Shown: piece by piece, positions 1 to 7,102 of the stretch
Layout: every line of letters begins with the position of its first letter
Numbering within the stretch: the stretch's first letter is position 1
Assembly: GCA_905234695.1 (NCBI GenBank)
Contig: CAJOHZ010000024.1
Span: 1-51,442, forward strand
Length of the DNA stretch: 51,442 nt
Source: an uncultured Bacteroidales bacterium
GTDB lineage: Bacteria; Bacteroidota; Bacteroidia; Bacteroidales; P3
Reading direction: 5' to 3'
The notes under the pieces: model-generated
The model's input: the letters and a program-made list of their open reading frames with translations, nothing else
What the model was told of the DNA's origin: nothing
The model's database searches: none
Program-made: the position numbers and the translations under genes

Positions 1-13
1 AGATACAAATTCA

Positions 14-108
14 AATCCGTTCTCTCGAAAAACCTCTGCAATTAATTAACTCACAATAATTTCAAAGAACTTTCACTGATTTTTAGTGGACAGCAATGAG
101 AACGGATT
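14..108. repeat. 11-bp perfect inverted repeat upstream of the first gene
   Basis: AATCCGTTCTC at 14-24 is answered by GAGAACGGATT at 98-108, enclosing 73 bp just before the first gene. It could be an island boundary, an operator or an RNA stem. No recombinase gene is nearby, so the role is unknown. I see no clear TAnnTTTG promoter in bases 1-132. Confidence 0.5.
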
Positions 109-132
109 ATAACCTGTAACAAACTTGTAAAC

Positions 133-1863
133 ATGAATGATGAATCAAGCGGTGGCTTTGAAGTAAACATCAACTTTGGTGAAATTGATTATGACACAAT
201 ATCGGATGTAGATATTCCTAATGAGTATTTTGAGGAAGGAAAGAGTAACTCTGAATTATGGCAATCGTTAGATTCCCTGATAGAAGAAATCAATGAACCC
301 GAAGATGAAGGAGAACTATATGCATTAGGAGACCATGTTGTAGAAACTATTGTCGATTCGATTCTAGGTCCTTTCGGATTGAGTAAGGCGATGTTTGACG
401 AAAATACAAAGGAGAGTATTGGATGCCCTCTATGGGACAAATTATCTCCTATTTCTGACAAGGATGGAGGTCCCGTTACAACACAACACAACGCTGACAA
501 AGGATTATTTGCAAGAGATGAGGAGAAGTATGTTCGAAGTCACTACGATTTCTACGCAAAACAGCGTAAAGAGATATTAGACAGCAAAAGAGATTCATCT
601 GGTGTCGTACATGGTGGGTATACGGGGAATCCACTGGATGAAGGAAATATCGACCTCGACCATGAATATCCAGCGTATGCTTATCATAAGTATGCAGGAT
701 GGATGCAAACAAAGGAACAACGGAAAGAATTTGGGACAGATCCAAGGAACTTAAACCCACAGGAGGCTTCCTTGAATAGAAGCAAGAGAGCCGAAGAAAC
801 CTCGACCTTTGAGAAAAAACCTAACAAAGATAATCCAGACCAGACTAATAAGGAAGCCTATGGAATGGATGACCGACGAGTAAGAGGATGCGAAAATCGT
901 TCTCAAAAAGCTGTAGAGGAACACGCCCCGACTACAAAAGAAAGGATAGAATACCATGCCAAACAAATAGGTATACAGGGTGCAAAGACAGCGTTTTTGG
1001 TTGCAACACGTCGAGCATTAGGTGTGGCATTAAAAATGTTAGTCGAAGAGGGGTGGGCTTCTATCAAAGAAGGCATCGCACGAATGAAACAAGGGTTAAT
1101 AAAAAATGTGAAAGAATTCCTAAATTTTGTTGTGGAACGGCTGGTGCATGTCAGGGAGCGTTTACTAGAAACGCTAAAAGAAATGACGAAAGCGTTTGTT
1201 GAAGGTGGGGTGGCCGGCTTTGTGTCAGTTCTAATTACTTTTGTAATCAATAGTTTCATCACCACAGCAAAGAGGATTGTTACAGTCATCAGAGAAGCTG
1301 TACTTACATTCACACGGGTTATTCGCGCTCTTGCAGAAAAAGGGAAAAGTACTAAAGAAAAGATGGCTAATGCGGGATATATTTTAATGGATGGCCTAAA
1401 AGATATCATTTCAATAGCCCTCATATCGGCAATGGTGGAATTCTTAAAAACCACCCCACTTAGTCCTTTTGCCGAGACCATGGGGCAAGTATTAGTTAAT
1501 ATTTGTATTGGCCTTGTTGGAGTTATGGTAATGTATTTTATTATGCAAAATAGAGCAAATAAGGAAAAGGATCAACGTCGTAAAGAACTGGAAGAAAAAT
1601 TGTTTAAAATCAGAATCGTGGGTAATACCATTGCATTGCAGGGCGTATCTTCAACAACCTCTCAAATTGAAAAAACCATTAGGATTTTTGAAGAGGTTTT
1701 TCTAAGGGTAGTAGCGGTTAGTAGAGAGTGGGAATACCTATATTGGGAAGGACAACGTTATGATCAGGTGACTGATGAAAATATTAAGGAAATCGAACAA
1801 ATACAAGCATCACAAAAAGAAAAAATATCAAAACTTAGGAATAAGTTAAGCAGTACAAAATAA
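133..1863 (+). CDS. Membrane protein with an HNH-like nuclease motif
   Basis: Unrecognised 576-residue protein. The soluble N-terminal half is acidic at first and carries an HNH-like signature: D176-H177 followed by a proline, then N206-L207, then N215 in an LNRSK segment. This fits the DH...N...N pattern of beta-beta-alpha-metal nucleases. The C-terminal half is a long basic helical stretch (about 270-355) with hydrophobic segments near 358-376, 421-437 and 450-470, then a charged coiled-coil tail. Seen: motif and membrane segments. Inferred: a membrane-tethered nuclease, perhaps defensive. The next gene follows after 18 bp in the same direction, so they are probably co-transcribed. AT-rich codon use unlike the genes after 7 kb suggests horizontal acquisition. 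An inactive or structural HNH fold is possible. Confidence 0.75.
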   Translation: MNDESSGGFEVNINFGEIDYDTISDVDIPNEYFEEGKSNSELWQSLDSLIEEINEPEDEGELYALGDHVVETIVDSILGPFGLSKAMFDENTKESIGCPLWDKLSPISDKDGGPVTTQHNADKGLFARDEEKYVRSHYDFYAKQRKEILDSKRDSSGVVHGGYTGNPLDEGNIDLDHEYPAYAYHKYAGWMQTKEQRKEFGTDPRNLNPQEASLNRSKRAEETSTFEKKPNKDNPDQTNKEAYGMDDRRVRGCENRSQKAVEEHAPTTKERIEYHAKQIGIQGAKTAFLVATRRALGVALKMLVEEGWASIKEGIARMKQGLIKNVKEFLNFVVERLVHVRERLLETLKEMTKAFVEGGVAGFVSVLITFVINSFITTAKRIVTVIREAVLTFTRVIRALAEKGKSTKEKMANAGYILMDGLKDIISIALISAMVEFLKTTPLSPFAETMGQVLVNICIGLVGVMVMYFIMQNRANKEKDQRRKELEEKLFKIRIVGNTIALQGVSSTTSQIEKTIRIFEEVFLRVVAVSREWEYLYWEGQRYDQVTDENIKEIEQIQASQKEKISKLRNKLSSTK

Positions 1864-1881
1864 TTCTAAAAACATATTTAT

Positions 1882-2796
1882 ATGAACAATGCAATACTAT
1901 CGACCTATGTGCCGAATGAAGAGCAAATGCAGTATGCAAAGCGAAAGGCTGAGAATTTCATTAAAAATCAGAAGACGGATTTCGATAATCTGAACAAAGC
2001 CGTTGAAAAAAATAAAAAGAGTATTTTATCAATAGGAAATAAAATCAAAGAGTGCGGACAATCAACAATTGAAAAAATTGAGGGCAAGGCTTTTGGTATT
2101 GTTTCTGAATCGGTGTTAAAAAAAGCTCTTACGGATTTATCAAAAGACCAGTTGAATGATATATATATACCCCTGCTTAGGTTACTAAATATCACCAATA
2201 GTAACATTGAAACGATTTCAAAAATAAACCAAGGTATTATGGCATTACAATTGATAATGGCATACCAGGTAGTGGCAAATACCAAAGTTGAAACCGAACG
2301 TGCAGAAAGAATCTCACAACTAAGTGAAAAAATAAAGAATGGAAATATTACTTTAGAGGAATTAATTGATCTTGCATCAGAGACGTCCGAACTTCAAGAA
2401 AAGAGAGCGATTGAAATAAACAATTATCTGCAAAAGTTGTCTGATGAGAATACGGCTATAAAGAAACACTTGGAATTAAGGGGAAAAGAGGAGGATGAAA
2501 AGAGAGGACAACTGGCAAAGCAGGTAAATGAAAACCATGCTGATGTTTTAGAGAGAATAAATGACACAAATAATTCTATTGAGGGTGTTAAGGAACGTTT
2601 AGAATCAAAGATAAATGAGGCCAACAAAAAGAACGAAGCGTACTTTGATAAATCAAAGTCGATTTTGGATGCACATAAGAAGAGGTTAATTAAATTGGAA
2701 AAGAGATCATTTTTTGATACACTTTTCTATAAAGTATTTGTTGGAGTAGCAGCCTTGTGTGCAATGATACTAGCATTTTTGACCATATGGGGATAA
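1882..2796 (+). CDS. Tail-anchored coiled-coil protein
   Basis: Unrecognised 304-residue protein. Almost the whole chain is predicted helical, rich in K, E, N and Q. Strong coiled-coil character runs about 135-275, and there is a single hydrophobic segment at about 283-303 ending three residues before the stop region, so it would be tail-anchored with the bulk in the cytoplasm. There is no signal peptide. It lies 18 bp behind the HNH-like membrane gene, which suggests the two proteins work together at the inner membrane, for example as sensor or scaffold and effector (inference). The reading frame stays open for 39 codons after the TAA stop (2797-2913), so an ancestral longer product cannot be excluded. 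Confidence 0.75.
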   Translation: MNNAILSTYVPNEEQMQYAKRKAENFIKNQKTDFDNLNKAVEKNKKSILSIGNKIKECGQSTIEKIEGKAFGIVSESVLKKALTDLSKDQLNDIYIPLLRLLNITNSNIETISKINQGIMALQLIMAYQVVANTKVETERAERISQLSEKIKNGNITLEELIDLASETSELQEKRAIEINNYLQKLSDENTAIKKHLELRGKEEDEKRGQLAKQVNENHADVLERINDTNNSIEGVKERLESKINEANKKNEAYFDKSKSILDAHKKRLIKLEKRSFFDTLFYKVFVGVAALCAMILAFLTIWG

Positions 2797-2835
2797 ATCA
2801 AAACGATTGACCACTCTTCTGACAAAGAATCACGT

Positions 2836-2916
2836 ATGCTAAACCGCCTCCGCGATATGCTGGGAAAAGCCAAAGAACGTACAAAAAAATATGCTTTTAA
2901 ATATATTTCATTATGA
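2836..2916 (+). CDS. Possible 26-aa basic peptide or 3' gene remnant
   Basis: A short reading frame beginning MLNRLRDMLG and ending KYISL. Its TGA overlaps the ATG of the next gene (ATGA), the usual geometry of translational coupling. The frame is open back to the stop of the coiled-coil gene and is in frame with it, so it may be the decayed C-terminus of a longer protein instead of an independent peptide. It is basic and amphipathic. No family recognised. Confidence 0.3.
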   Translation: MLNRLRDMLGKAKERTKKYAFKYISL

Positions 2917-3296
2917 GTTATTTCTCCCCCAATGAATTAATGGAAAAATTGCATCTTTATTGTTATGATGAAGAGATTGAAAAAAAGATCAGAAAGATAT
3001 TTAAAATACCCTCAGAGGAACAGTTGATTATGGTATGGCATATTCCAAATCGAAAACACAGGCCAGATGTATTTGTTGTGACCGATAGAAAAATAATGTA
3101 TGGAAAAAGCCGGAATCCTCAAGTGATAAACATTTCATACATTAATGCTATCAATTTCGACGGAAAATCATACTTGAATTTTCATATGAAAAATATTGTA
3201 AAAAAAATCCCTGTCAAATTGTTTTTTAAAAATACCTCTTTATCTTGTCAACAAAAGGAGTTTCTTAACCATATTGTGAGGGAGATAAAACAATAG
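2913..3296 (+). CDS. Small PH-like domain protein
   Basis: A 127-residue cytoplasmic protein. After a helical N-terminus (1-35), the middle and C-terminal part (about 40-120) has the look of a bacterial pleckstrin-homology fold: a run of short beta strands with a 'VTDRKIMYG' element, then 'INISYINAINF', and a final helix. This resembles the 'TdkRI...y..I..v' pattern of bacterial PH (YokE/bPH-like) domains. It is the third gene of the AT-rich set and probably belongs with the two membrane genes upstream. Assignment rests on pattern, not on a search. The first gene of the set has no obvious promoter of its own in the window. Confidence 0.6.
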   Translation: MSYFSPNELMEKLHLYCYDEEIEKKIRKIFKIPSEEQLIMVWHIPNRKHRPDVFVVTDRKIMYGKSRNPQVINISYINAINFDGKSYLNFHMKNIVKKIPVKLFFKNTSLSCQQKEFLNHIVREIKQ

Positions 3297-3412
3297 TATG
3301 ATAGATAAGGTTGTCTCTATAAATATAAATTCAACAACACAAACCTAACTACGACAACATGAGCCTTGACACGTTCTGCCGTGTGGTCCCCTCGCAAATT
3401 GGAGAAGATTTT

Positions 3413-3432
3413 CTATAATCGGAAATGGTAAC
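3413..3432 (+). repeat. Island direct repeat, copy 1
   Basis: CTATAATCGGAAATGGTAAC. It matches the copies at 3885-3904 (18 of 20) and 6983-7002 (19 of 20), all in the same orientation. It is followed by non-coding sequence and not by a gene. Confidence 0.8.
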
Positions 3433-3676
3433 CAAATATTTGTGACGTAACACATAAAAATGATAATACGGAAATGACCTTCATAGATGGTTCGTCTTGG
3501 ATATTACCAGACCGTATCTTTTGTGACGACACAGCTGTAGAATGAAATTATACCAATGTTAATTCAGATCTTATTATCAGTATAATAAAACAAAAAATAA
3601 ATAGCAAAAACAATATTCAACAGGTGCCCTAATATCAGCATCTAGAATAAAGAAATATGGCAAGCACTTCGGAATA

Positions 3677-3813
3677 GCATAAAAGATAACTGGAATGTAA
3701 CAGGAGTCCTGTCCTATTGTGATTGTGCAAATTGTATTCCGCTGTTTATTATAGCAGTACGCGTGATTGGTGCGCATAAAATGTATGTAACTGGCATGTA
3801 ACTGGTGTCTGTC
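3677..3813. repeat. Pair of imperfect direct repeats (about 39 bp)
   Basis: Copies at 3677-3714 and 3774-3813 share GCATAAAA, then TAACTGG(A/C)ATGTAAC and GG(A/T)GTC(C)TGTC. Read on the minus strand they resemble the first codons of a GIY-YIG-type gene (MPVTYIL-like), but neither copy has an intact frame. Confidence 0.55.
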
Positions 3814-3884
3814 TAGGTTGATAAGTAATATCATTGACGATACTGTGCTAAGGTATTGTTTGCGGATATTTTTTCTATAATTGT

Positions 3885-3904
3885 CTATAATCGGAATTGG
3901 TGAC
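3885..3904 (+). repeat. Island direct repeat, copy 2
   Basis: CTATAATCGGAATTGGTGAC, at the left edge of the Sel1 cassette. With copy 3 it also shares the upstream context TAATTGT, extending the similarity to about 33 bp. Its last part supplies the TTG (3897-3899) just upstream of the Sel1 promoter. Confidence 0.8.
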
Positions 3905-3915
3905 GATATTCGGTG

Positions 3916-3923
3916 TACCTTTG
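3916..3923 (+). promoter_or_regulatory. Bacteroidetes -7 box of the Sel1 operon
   Basis: TACCTTTG fits TAnnTTTG. A TTG lies 16 bp upstream at 3897-3899, slightly closer than the usual 19-21 bp. Transcription would begin near 3930, which rules out the ATG at 3897 and supports the start at 3942. Confidence 0.65.
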
Positions 3924-3941
3924 CAAAAAAAAAGAAACGAT

Positions 3942-5261
3942 ATGGAAAACATTATAGATTGGACAAAATACGAACAAGCCCCGGAAGAGGAAAAGGTAAG
4001 TCTATTGAAGTCTTGGGCGGAGCAAGGGGATTCTGATGCTCAATTTGAATTGGGAGTTTGTTATCAGGACGGGGATGGTGTGGAACAAGATTTTTCCAAA
4101 GCGGCACATTGGTTTAGGCTTGCAGCAGAACAGGGAGATGAATATGCCCAAATTAATTTAGGATTACAATACAAAAATGGGGAAGGTGTAGAGAAAAACA
4201 CAAAAGAGGCTTTTCGCTGGTTTTTAAAAGCTGCTGAGAATGGAAATGCTGAAGTTCAGAACGCTGTCGGCACTATGTATGACGAAGGTGACGGCGTAAA
4301 ACAGGATTATGGTGAGGCCTGTAAATGGTTTCGTATGGCAGCAAATCAAGGATTATCCATTGCACAGTGTAATTTGGGAAAGATGTATTCCCAAGGGAAA
4401 GGGGCTGAGAAGAATTATGCAGAAGCGGCGCATTGGTATATATTGGCGGCCGAACAAGGAGATGGTGAGGCTCAAAACAACCTCGGCCATATGTATCTCA
4501 ATGGTCTCGGATGCCCTGTGGATTATTCCGAAGCAATGAGGCTGTTCCTGATGTCTTCCAAACAAGGTGACTTAAACATTGGTCTGATGTATGAAGAAGG
4601 CGAAGGAGTTGAGAAGGATGCCCGACGGGCTATTGAATGGTACCGTAAAGCCGCAGAGCAAGGAAACCCTGATGCTCAATTTAAATTAGGCTTCATGTAC
4701 TTTGATGGCAATGGAGTTGAAACGGATGATAAACAAGCAGCCTATTGGTTAAAAAAGGCTGCCGAGCAGGGTGATGCAAGGGCACAATGCATTCTTGCTT
4801 TCATGTATTACAATGGGGAAGGCGTAGAGAAGAGTTTCTCTGAGGCTTTCCGCTGGTATAAACTATCTGCGGAGCAGGGGGAAGCTCTCGCTCAATGTCA
4901 GTTGGGATTGATGTATTTTAATGGAGAAGGGGTTGAAGTGGATTACACAGAGACCATGCGTTTGTACAAGTTGGCAGCTGAACAAGGATATGACAATGCC
5001 CAAAACAACCTCGGTGACATGTATCTTAATGGCTATGGATGCCCTGTCGATTATTCAGAAGCAATGAGGTTGTTCCTTCTATCATCTAAACAAGGTTGCG
5101 CTGTTGCAGAATTCAACATTGGCACTATGTATGAAGTGGGGAAGGGTGTTGAAAAGGACATCTTGTTGGCTCTTGAATGGTACCGGAAAGCCGCAGATAA
5201 GGGCGACGAAGATGCCCAATCGGCCTTGGAAAGACTGGGGCTATTGTCCCTTAAACAATAA
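3942..5261 (+). CDS. Sel1-repeat protein (11 repeats)
   Basis: A soluble 439-residue protein made almost entirely of about eleven 36-residue Sel1-like (TPR-related) helix pairs plus a partial one. Such repeats form a curved scaffold for protein binding. There is no signal peptide. I chose ATG 3942 over 3897 because the promoter lies between them and because the gene at 5978 begins with the same residues (MEN..WTKYEQA.EEEKV). Repeats 5-6 and 10-11 are near copies (both contain GCPVDYSEAMRLFL), so a five-repeat block was duplicated. In the first copy the following repeat has lost about four residues. It heads an operon with the next two genes. The partner is unknown. Confidence 0.9.
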   Translation: MENIIDWTKYEQAPEEEKVSLLKSWAEQGDSDAQFELGVCYQDGDGVEQDFSKAAHWFRLAAEQGDEYAQINLGLQYKNGEGVEKNTKEAFRWFLKAAENGNAEVQNAVGTMYDEGDGVKQDYGEACKWFRMAANQGLSIAQCNLGKMYSQGKGAEKNYAEAAHWYILAAEQGDGEAQNNLGHMYLNGLGCPVDYSEAMRLFLMSSKQGDLNIGLMYEEGEGVEKDARRAIEWYRKAAEQGNPDAQFKLGFMYFDGNGVETDDKQAAYWLKKAAEQGDARAQCILAFMYYNGEGVEKSFSEAFRWYKLSAEQGEALAQCQLGLMYFNGEGVEVDYTETMRLYKLAAEQGYDNAQNNLGDMYLNGYGCPVDYSEAMRLFLLSSKQGCAVAEFNIGTMYEVGKGVEKDILLALEWYRKAADKGDEDAQSALERLGLLSLKQ

Positions 5262-5275
5262 TCCATTTCGACAAA

Positions 5276-5971
5276 ATGAAAGATCCTGTTATCATTTGGC
5301 AGAAGCAAGAATACGAAAGATTTGGCAGGGTGAAAATTGCCGTGCTTGTTTCGCTAACGTTGATTCTTGACTCACGGAAAACTCCAACAATCAAGAAATT
5401 CAACCACCACATGTGGGTGATTCCAGAAGCCGTCAACCCTTTCTGTTACAAAGCTATAAAAATTGCACAATTGCCAGCAACAGCGACCATTAATAATGAG
5501 GGACAGATTGACAATACTGTCGTTGAACGTTATCAGAAGTGGATTGAAAGATTTGTTAAGAATGCCCCAAGCGGGAAGGAGTGTCTATTAATCTCAAACA
5601 GCTCGCATGATTATGCCGCATTGATACCCAGAACAAAGAAGCTGACAATGATGGGAACCGGAATGGAATATCCATTTCGTTGGGTAATACGGCCAATGAT
5701 TGGCGAGGGTGAAATGTGGGAAGATTTTCAGAATATTGCTTTTGTTGAAACATCTGCCAGCCTTTGGAGCATCCCTATAGGAATAGATGCCAATGACTAC
5801 TGGACTCCCATACTATGTGCCAAACAAGGGCTTGGTTTCAATCATTCATTGCGGAGAAAAGGGGCCTTATGGGAATGCCTGAGCGACCCATACATCGGTG
5901 TAGACCATCACCAAATGACCGAACAGGAGGCGTGGGAATTTGTGAACAAGAAACTATTGGCAAAAGATTGA
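5276..5971 (+). CDS. Unrecognised protein between two Sel1 genes
   Basis: A 231-residue protein with no family I recognise, no signal peptide and at most one weak hydrophobic patch (about 20-32). It has several aromatic and histidine clusters (HHMW near 44-47, DHH near 210) and a 'GTGMEYPFRWVIRP' segment that could be a core. It starts 14 bp after the first Sel1 gene and ends 6 bp before the second, so all three are almost certainly one transcript. A gene held between two scaffold genes that share an N-terminus suggests that it is their cargo, toxin or immunity partner (inference only). AT-rich like its neighbours. Confidence 0.75.
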   Translation: MKDPVIIWQKQEYERFGRVKIAVLVSLTLILDSRKTPTIKKFNHHMWVIPEAVNPFCYKAIKIAQLPATATINNEGQIDNTVVERYQKWIERFVKNAPSGKECLLISNSSHDYAALIPRTKKLTMMGTGMEYPFRWVIRPMIGEGEMWEDFQNIAFVETSASLWSIPIGIDANDYWTPILCAKQGLGFNHSLRRKGALWECLSDPYIGVDHHQMTEQEAWEFVNKKLLAKD

Positions 5972-5977
5972 ACAACT

Positions 5978-6706
5978 ATGGAGAACAAAATTAATTGGAC
6001 AAAATACGAACAAGCCTCGGAAGAGGAAAAGGTCAGACTGCTGAAGGAGGGTGCAGAGAATGGAGATGCACTCTGCCAATTCGGATACGGATACCACCTT
6101 GTGGGAAAAGACAACAAGACGGCAATGCACTGGTTTGAAGAATCAGCCAAACAAGGATTTATACTGGCATATCATGCCATAGGATTCTATAGTACTGGTT
6201 TCAAAGCAACGCTCTATCTACACAGTTGTGCTGAACTTGGTTGCACTGCTTCATGGCTTGCATTGGGATTATGCTATGAGAATTGCTCCGAAATGCGAGA
6301 CAGATTTTTGGCATACCAGTGCTATCTTAATAGCGTCCAACAGGAATACGATGAAGAGAGGTTCAAGAAGATGCTTGGCTCTATATATTCTGACGAACTA
6401 TGGAGTACACTTGCATTGGACGGTGCATCTTGCGTGGCTGATGCCCAGTACTTTCTGGGGCGGCTTTATATCGATGCACGTGACGTGACACACGACATAA
6501 ATGCTGGCATTGAATGGCTGACGAAGGCTTCGGAGAATGGCAATTGGGAGGCGACATATACACTGGGGTATTTCTATGCAAAAGGTTCTTTTGGCATAAA
6601 ACGAGACCCTGAAAAAGCCAAACGCCTGCTCGAACCTTTGAAGAAGAATGTAGACAAAAGCCAACAGGAAAAGCTCCGTTTTGCACTAAGCCTATGTAAT
6701 GAATGA
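5978..6706 (+). CDS. Divergent Sel1-like protein
   Basis: A 242-residue helical-repeat protein. The first 22 residues nearly match those of the gene at 3942 (MEN.I.WTKYEQA.EEEKV), and the DNA is similar there too. After that the repeats are irregular: recognisable Sel1 units at about 30-60 (GYGYHLVGKDNKTAMHWFEESAKQG) and about 155-215 (AQYFLGRLY...GIEWLTKASENG...LGYFYAKG) flank a cysteine-containing, less regular middle. It is third in the operon. The shared N-terminus with otherwise different repeats suggests an N-terminal module that marks both proteins for the same partner. Confidence 0.85.
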   Translation: MENKINWTKYEQASEEEKVRLLKEGAENGDALCQFGYGYHLVGKDNKTAMHWFEESAKQGFILAYHAIGFYSTGFKATLYLHSCAELGCTASWLALGLCYENCSEMRDRFLAYQCYLNSVQQEYDEERFKKMLGSIYSDELWSTLALDGASCVADAQYFLGRLYIDARDVTHDINAGIEWLTKASENGNWEATYTLGYFYAKGSFGIKRDPEKAKRLLEPLKKNVDKSQQEKLRFALSLCNE

Positions 6707-7045
6707 AAACGCTGAAATGCAAGCGCAAACCCTTCTGCGGCGACAGGATTGACTTTCCCTGAAATTGGTTGACAGATGCTTTCGGTCTTCGCGTTCCATC
6801 CAGCGGTTCAACCGCTTTACTATTTCTCGCTCTACTTTTTTCGGTTACAATGGACCCCCATTGCTCCCTCAAAAAGAAGACAAATCTGCTCGCTTTGCTG
6901 TATAACAAATTCCATCAATTAAATTTAAACAGTTTCTAAAATTATTTTGTTGGGTTTCATCATTGTTTTTTTCTTTAATTGTCTATAATCGGCAATGGTA
7001 ACATTTTTTTTGATTTTTTTTTTCTTTTATGTAGGGAAAAAGTTG
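6707..7045. other. Gene-free stretch right of the Sel1 operon
   Basis: No convincing gene. The left part (to about 6905) is less AT-rich than its surroundings and contains a short palindrome, AGCGGTTCAACCGCT (6802-6816), which may help end transcription. The right part is very AT-rich with T-runs and carries the third island repeat. A minus-strand reading frame here has no start context or family and is treated as chance. Confidence 0.4.
6983..7002 (+). repeat. Island direct repeat, copy 3
   Basis: CTATAATCGGCAATGGTAAC, preceded by TTAATTGT as in copy 2. It marks the right side of the Sel1 cassette and the point where base composition shifts towards GC-rich sequence. Confidence 0.8.
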
Positions 7046-7053
7046 TACTTTTG
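7046..7053 (+). promoter_or_regulatory. -7 box of the AAA ATPase gene
   Basis: TACTTTTG fits TAnnTTTG, and transcription would start near 7060. No good TTG lies at the expected -33 distance, where the sequence is a T-run, so the promoter may need an activator or be weak. Confidence 0.6.
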
Positions 7054-7061
7054 TATCGAAA

Positions 7062-7095
7062 TTTAACGGCTGTAAAATTTACGGCTGTAAAATAA
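7062..7095 (+). promoter_or_regulatory. Tandem 15-bp repeats forming palindromic operator candidates
   Basis: ACGGCTGTAAAATTT (7066-7080) is followed directly by ACGGCTGTAAAATAA (7081-7095). Each unit with its upstream bases reads TTTA(A)CGGCTGTAAA, a TTTAC-N4-GTAAA palindrome. The pair sits between the predicted start of transcription and the ATPase start codon, a classic place for a repressor site or a translation-control element. Confidence 0.55.
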
Positions 7096-7102
7096 TGAAG
7101 AT

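Larger units (their letters stand above)
3297..3941. other. Gene-free AT-rich stretch with repeats
   Basis: No convincing gene in about 640 bp. It holds two copies of the 20-bp island repeat (3413-3432, 3885-3904), an imperfect approximately 39-bp direct repeat (3677-3714 and 3774-3813), and the promoter of the Sel1 gene at its right end. On the minus strand each longer repeat contains a start resembling MPVTYIL or a YSEVL-like string, reminiscent of GIY-YIG protein N-termini but broken by stops and frameshifts. This is probably decayed sequence. Confidence 0.5.

Noticed and set aside
3577..3834. 85-codon minus-strand frame in the island gap
   Set aside because: Cysteine- and tyrosine-rich AT text with no family. 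It covers two decayed repeats and has no promoter.
6381..6908. 175-codon minus-strand frame over the end of the second Sel1 gene
   Set aside because: Overlaps a clear coding gene for over half its length and has no promoter or domain. Kept only as a possible repeat element in the gap.
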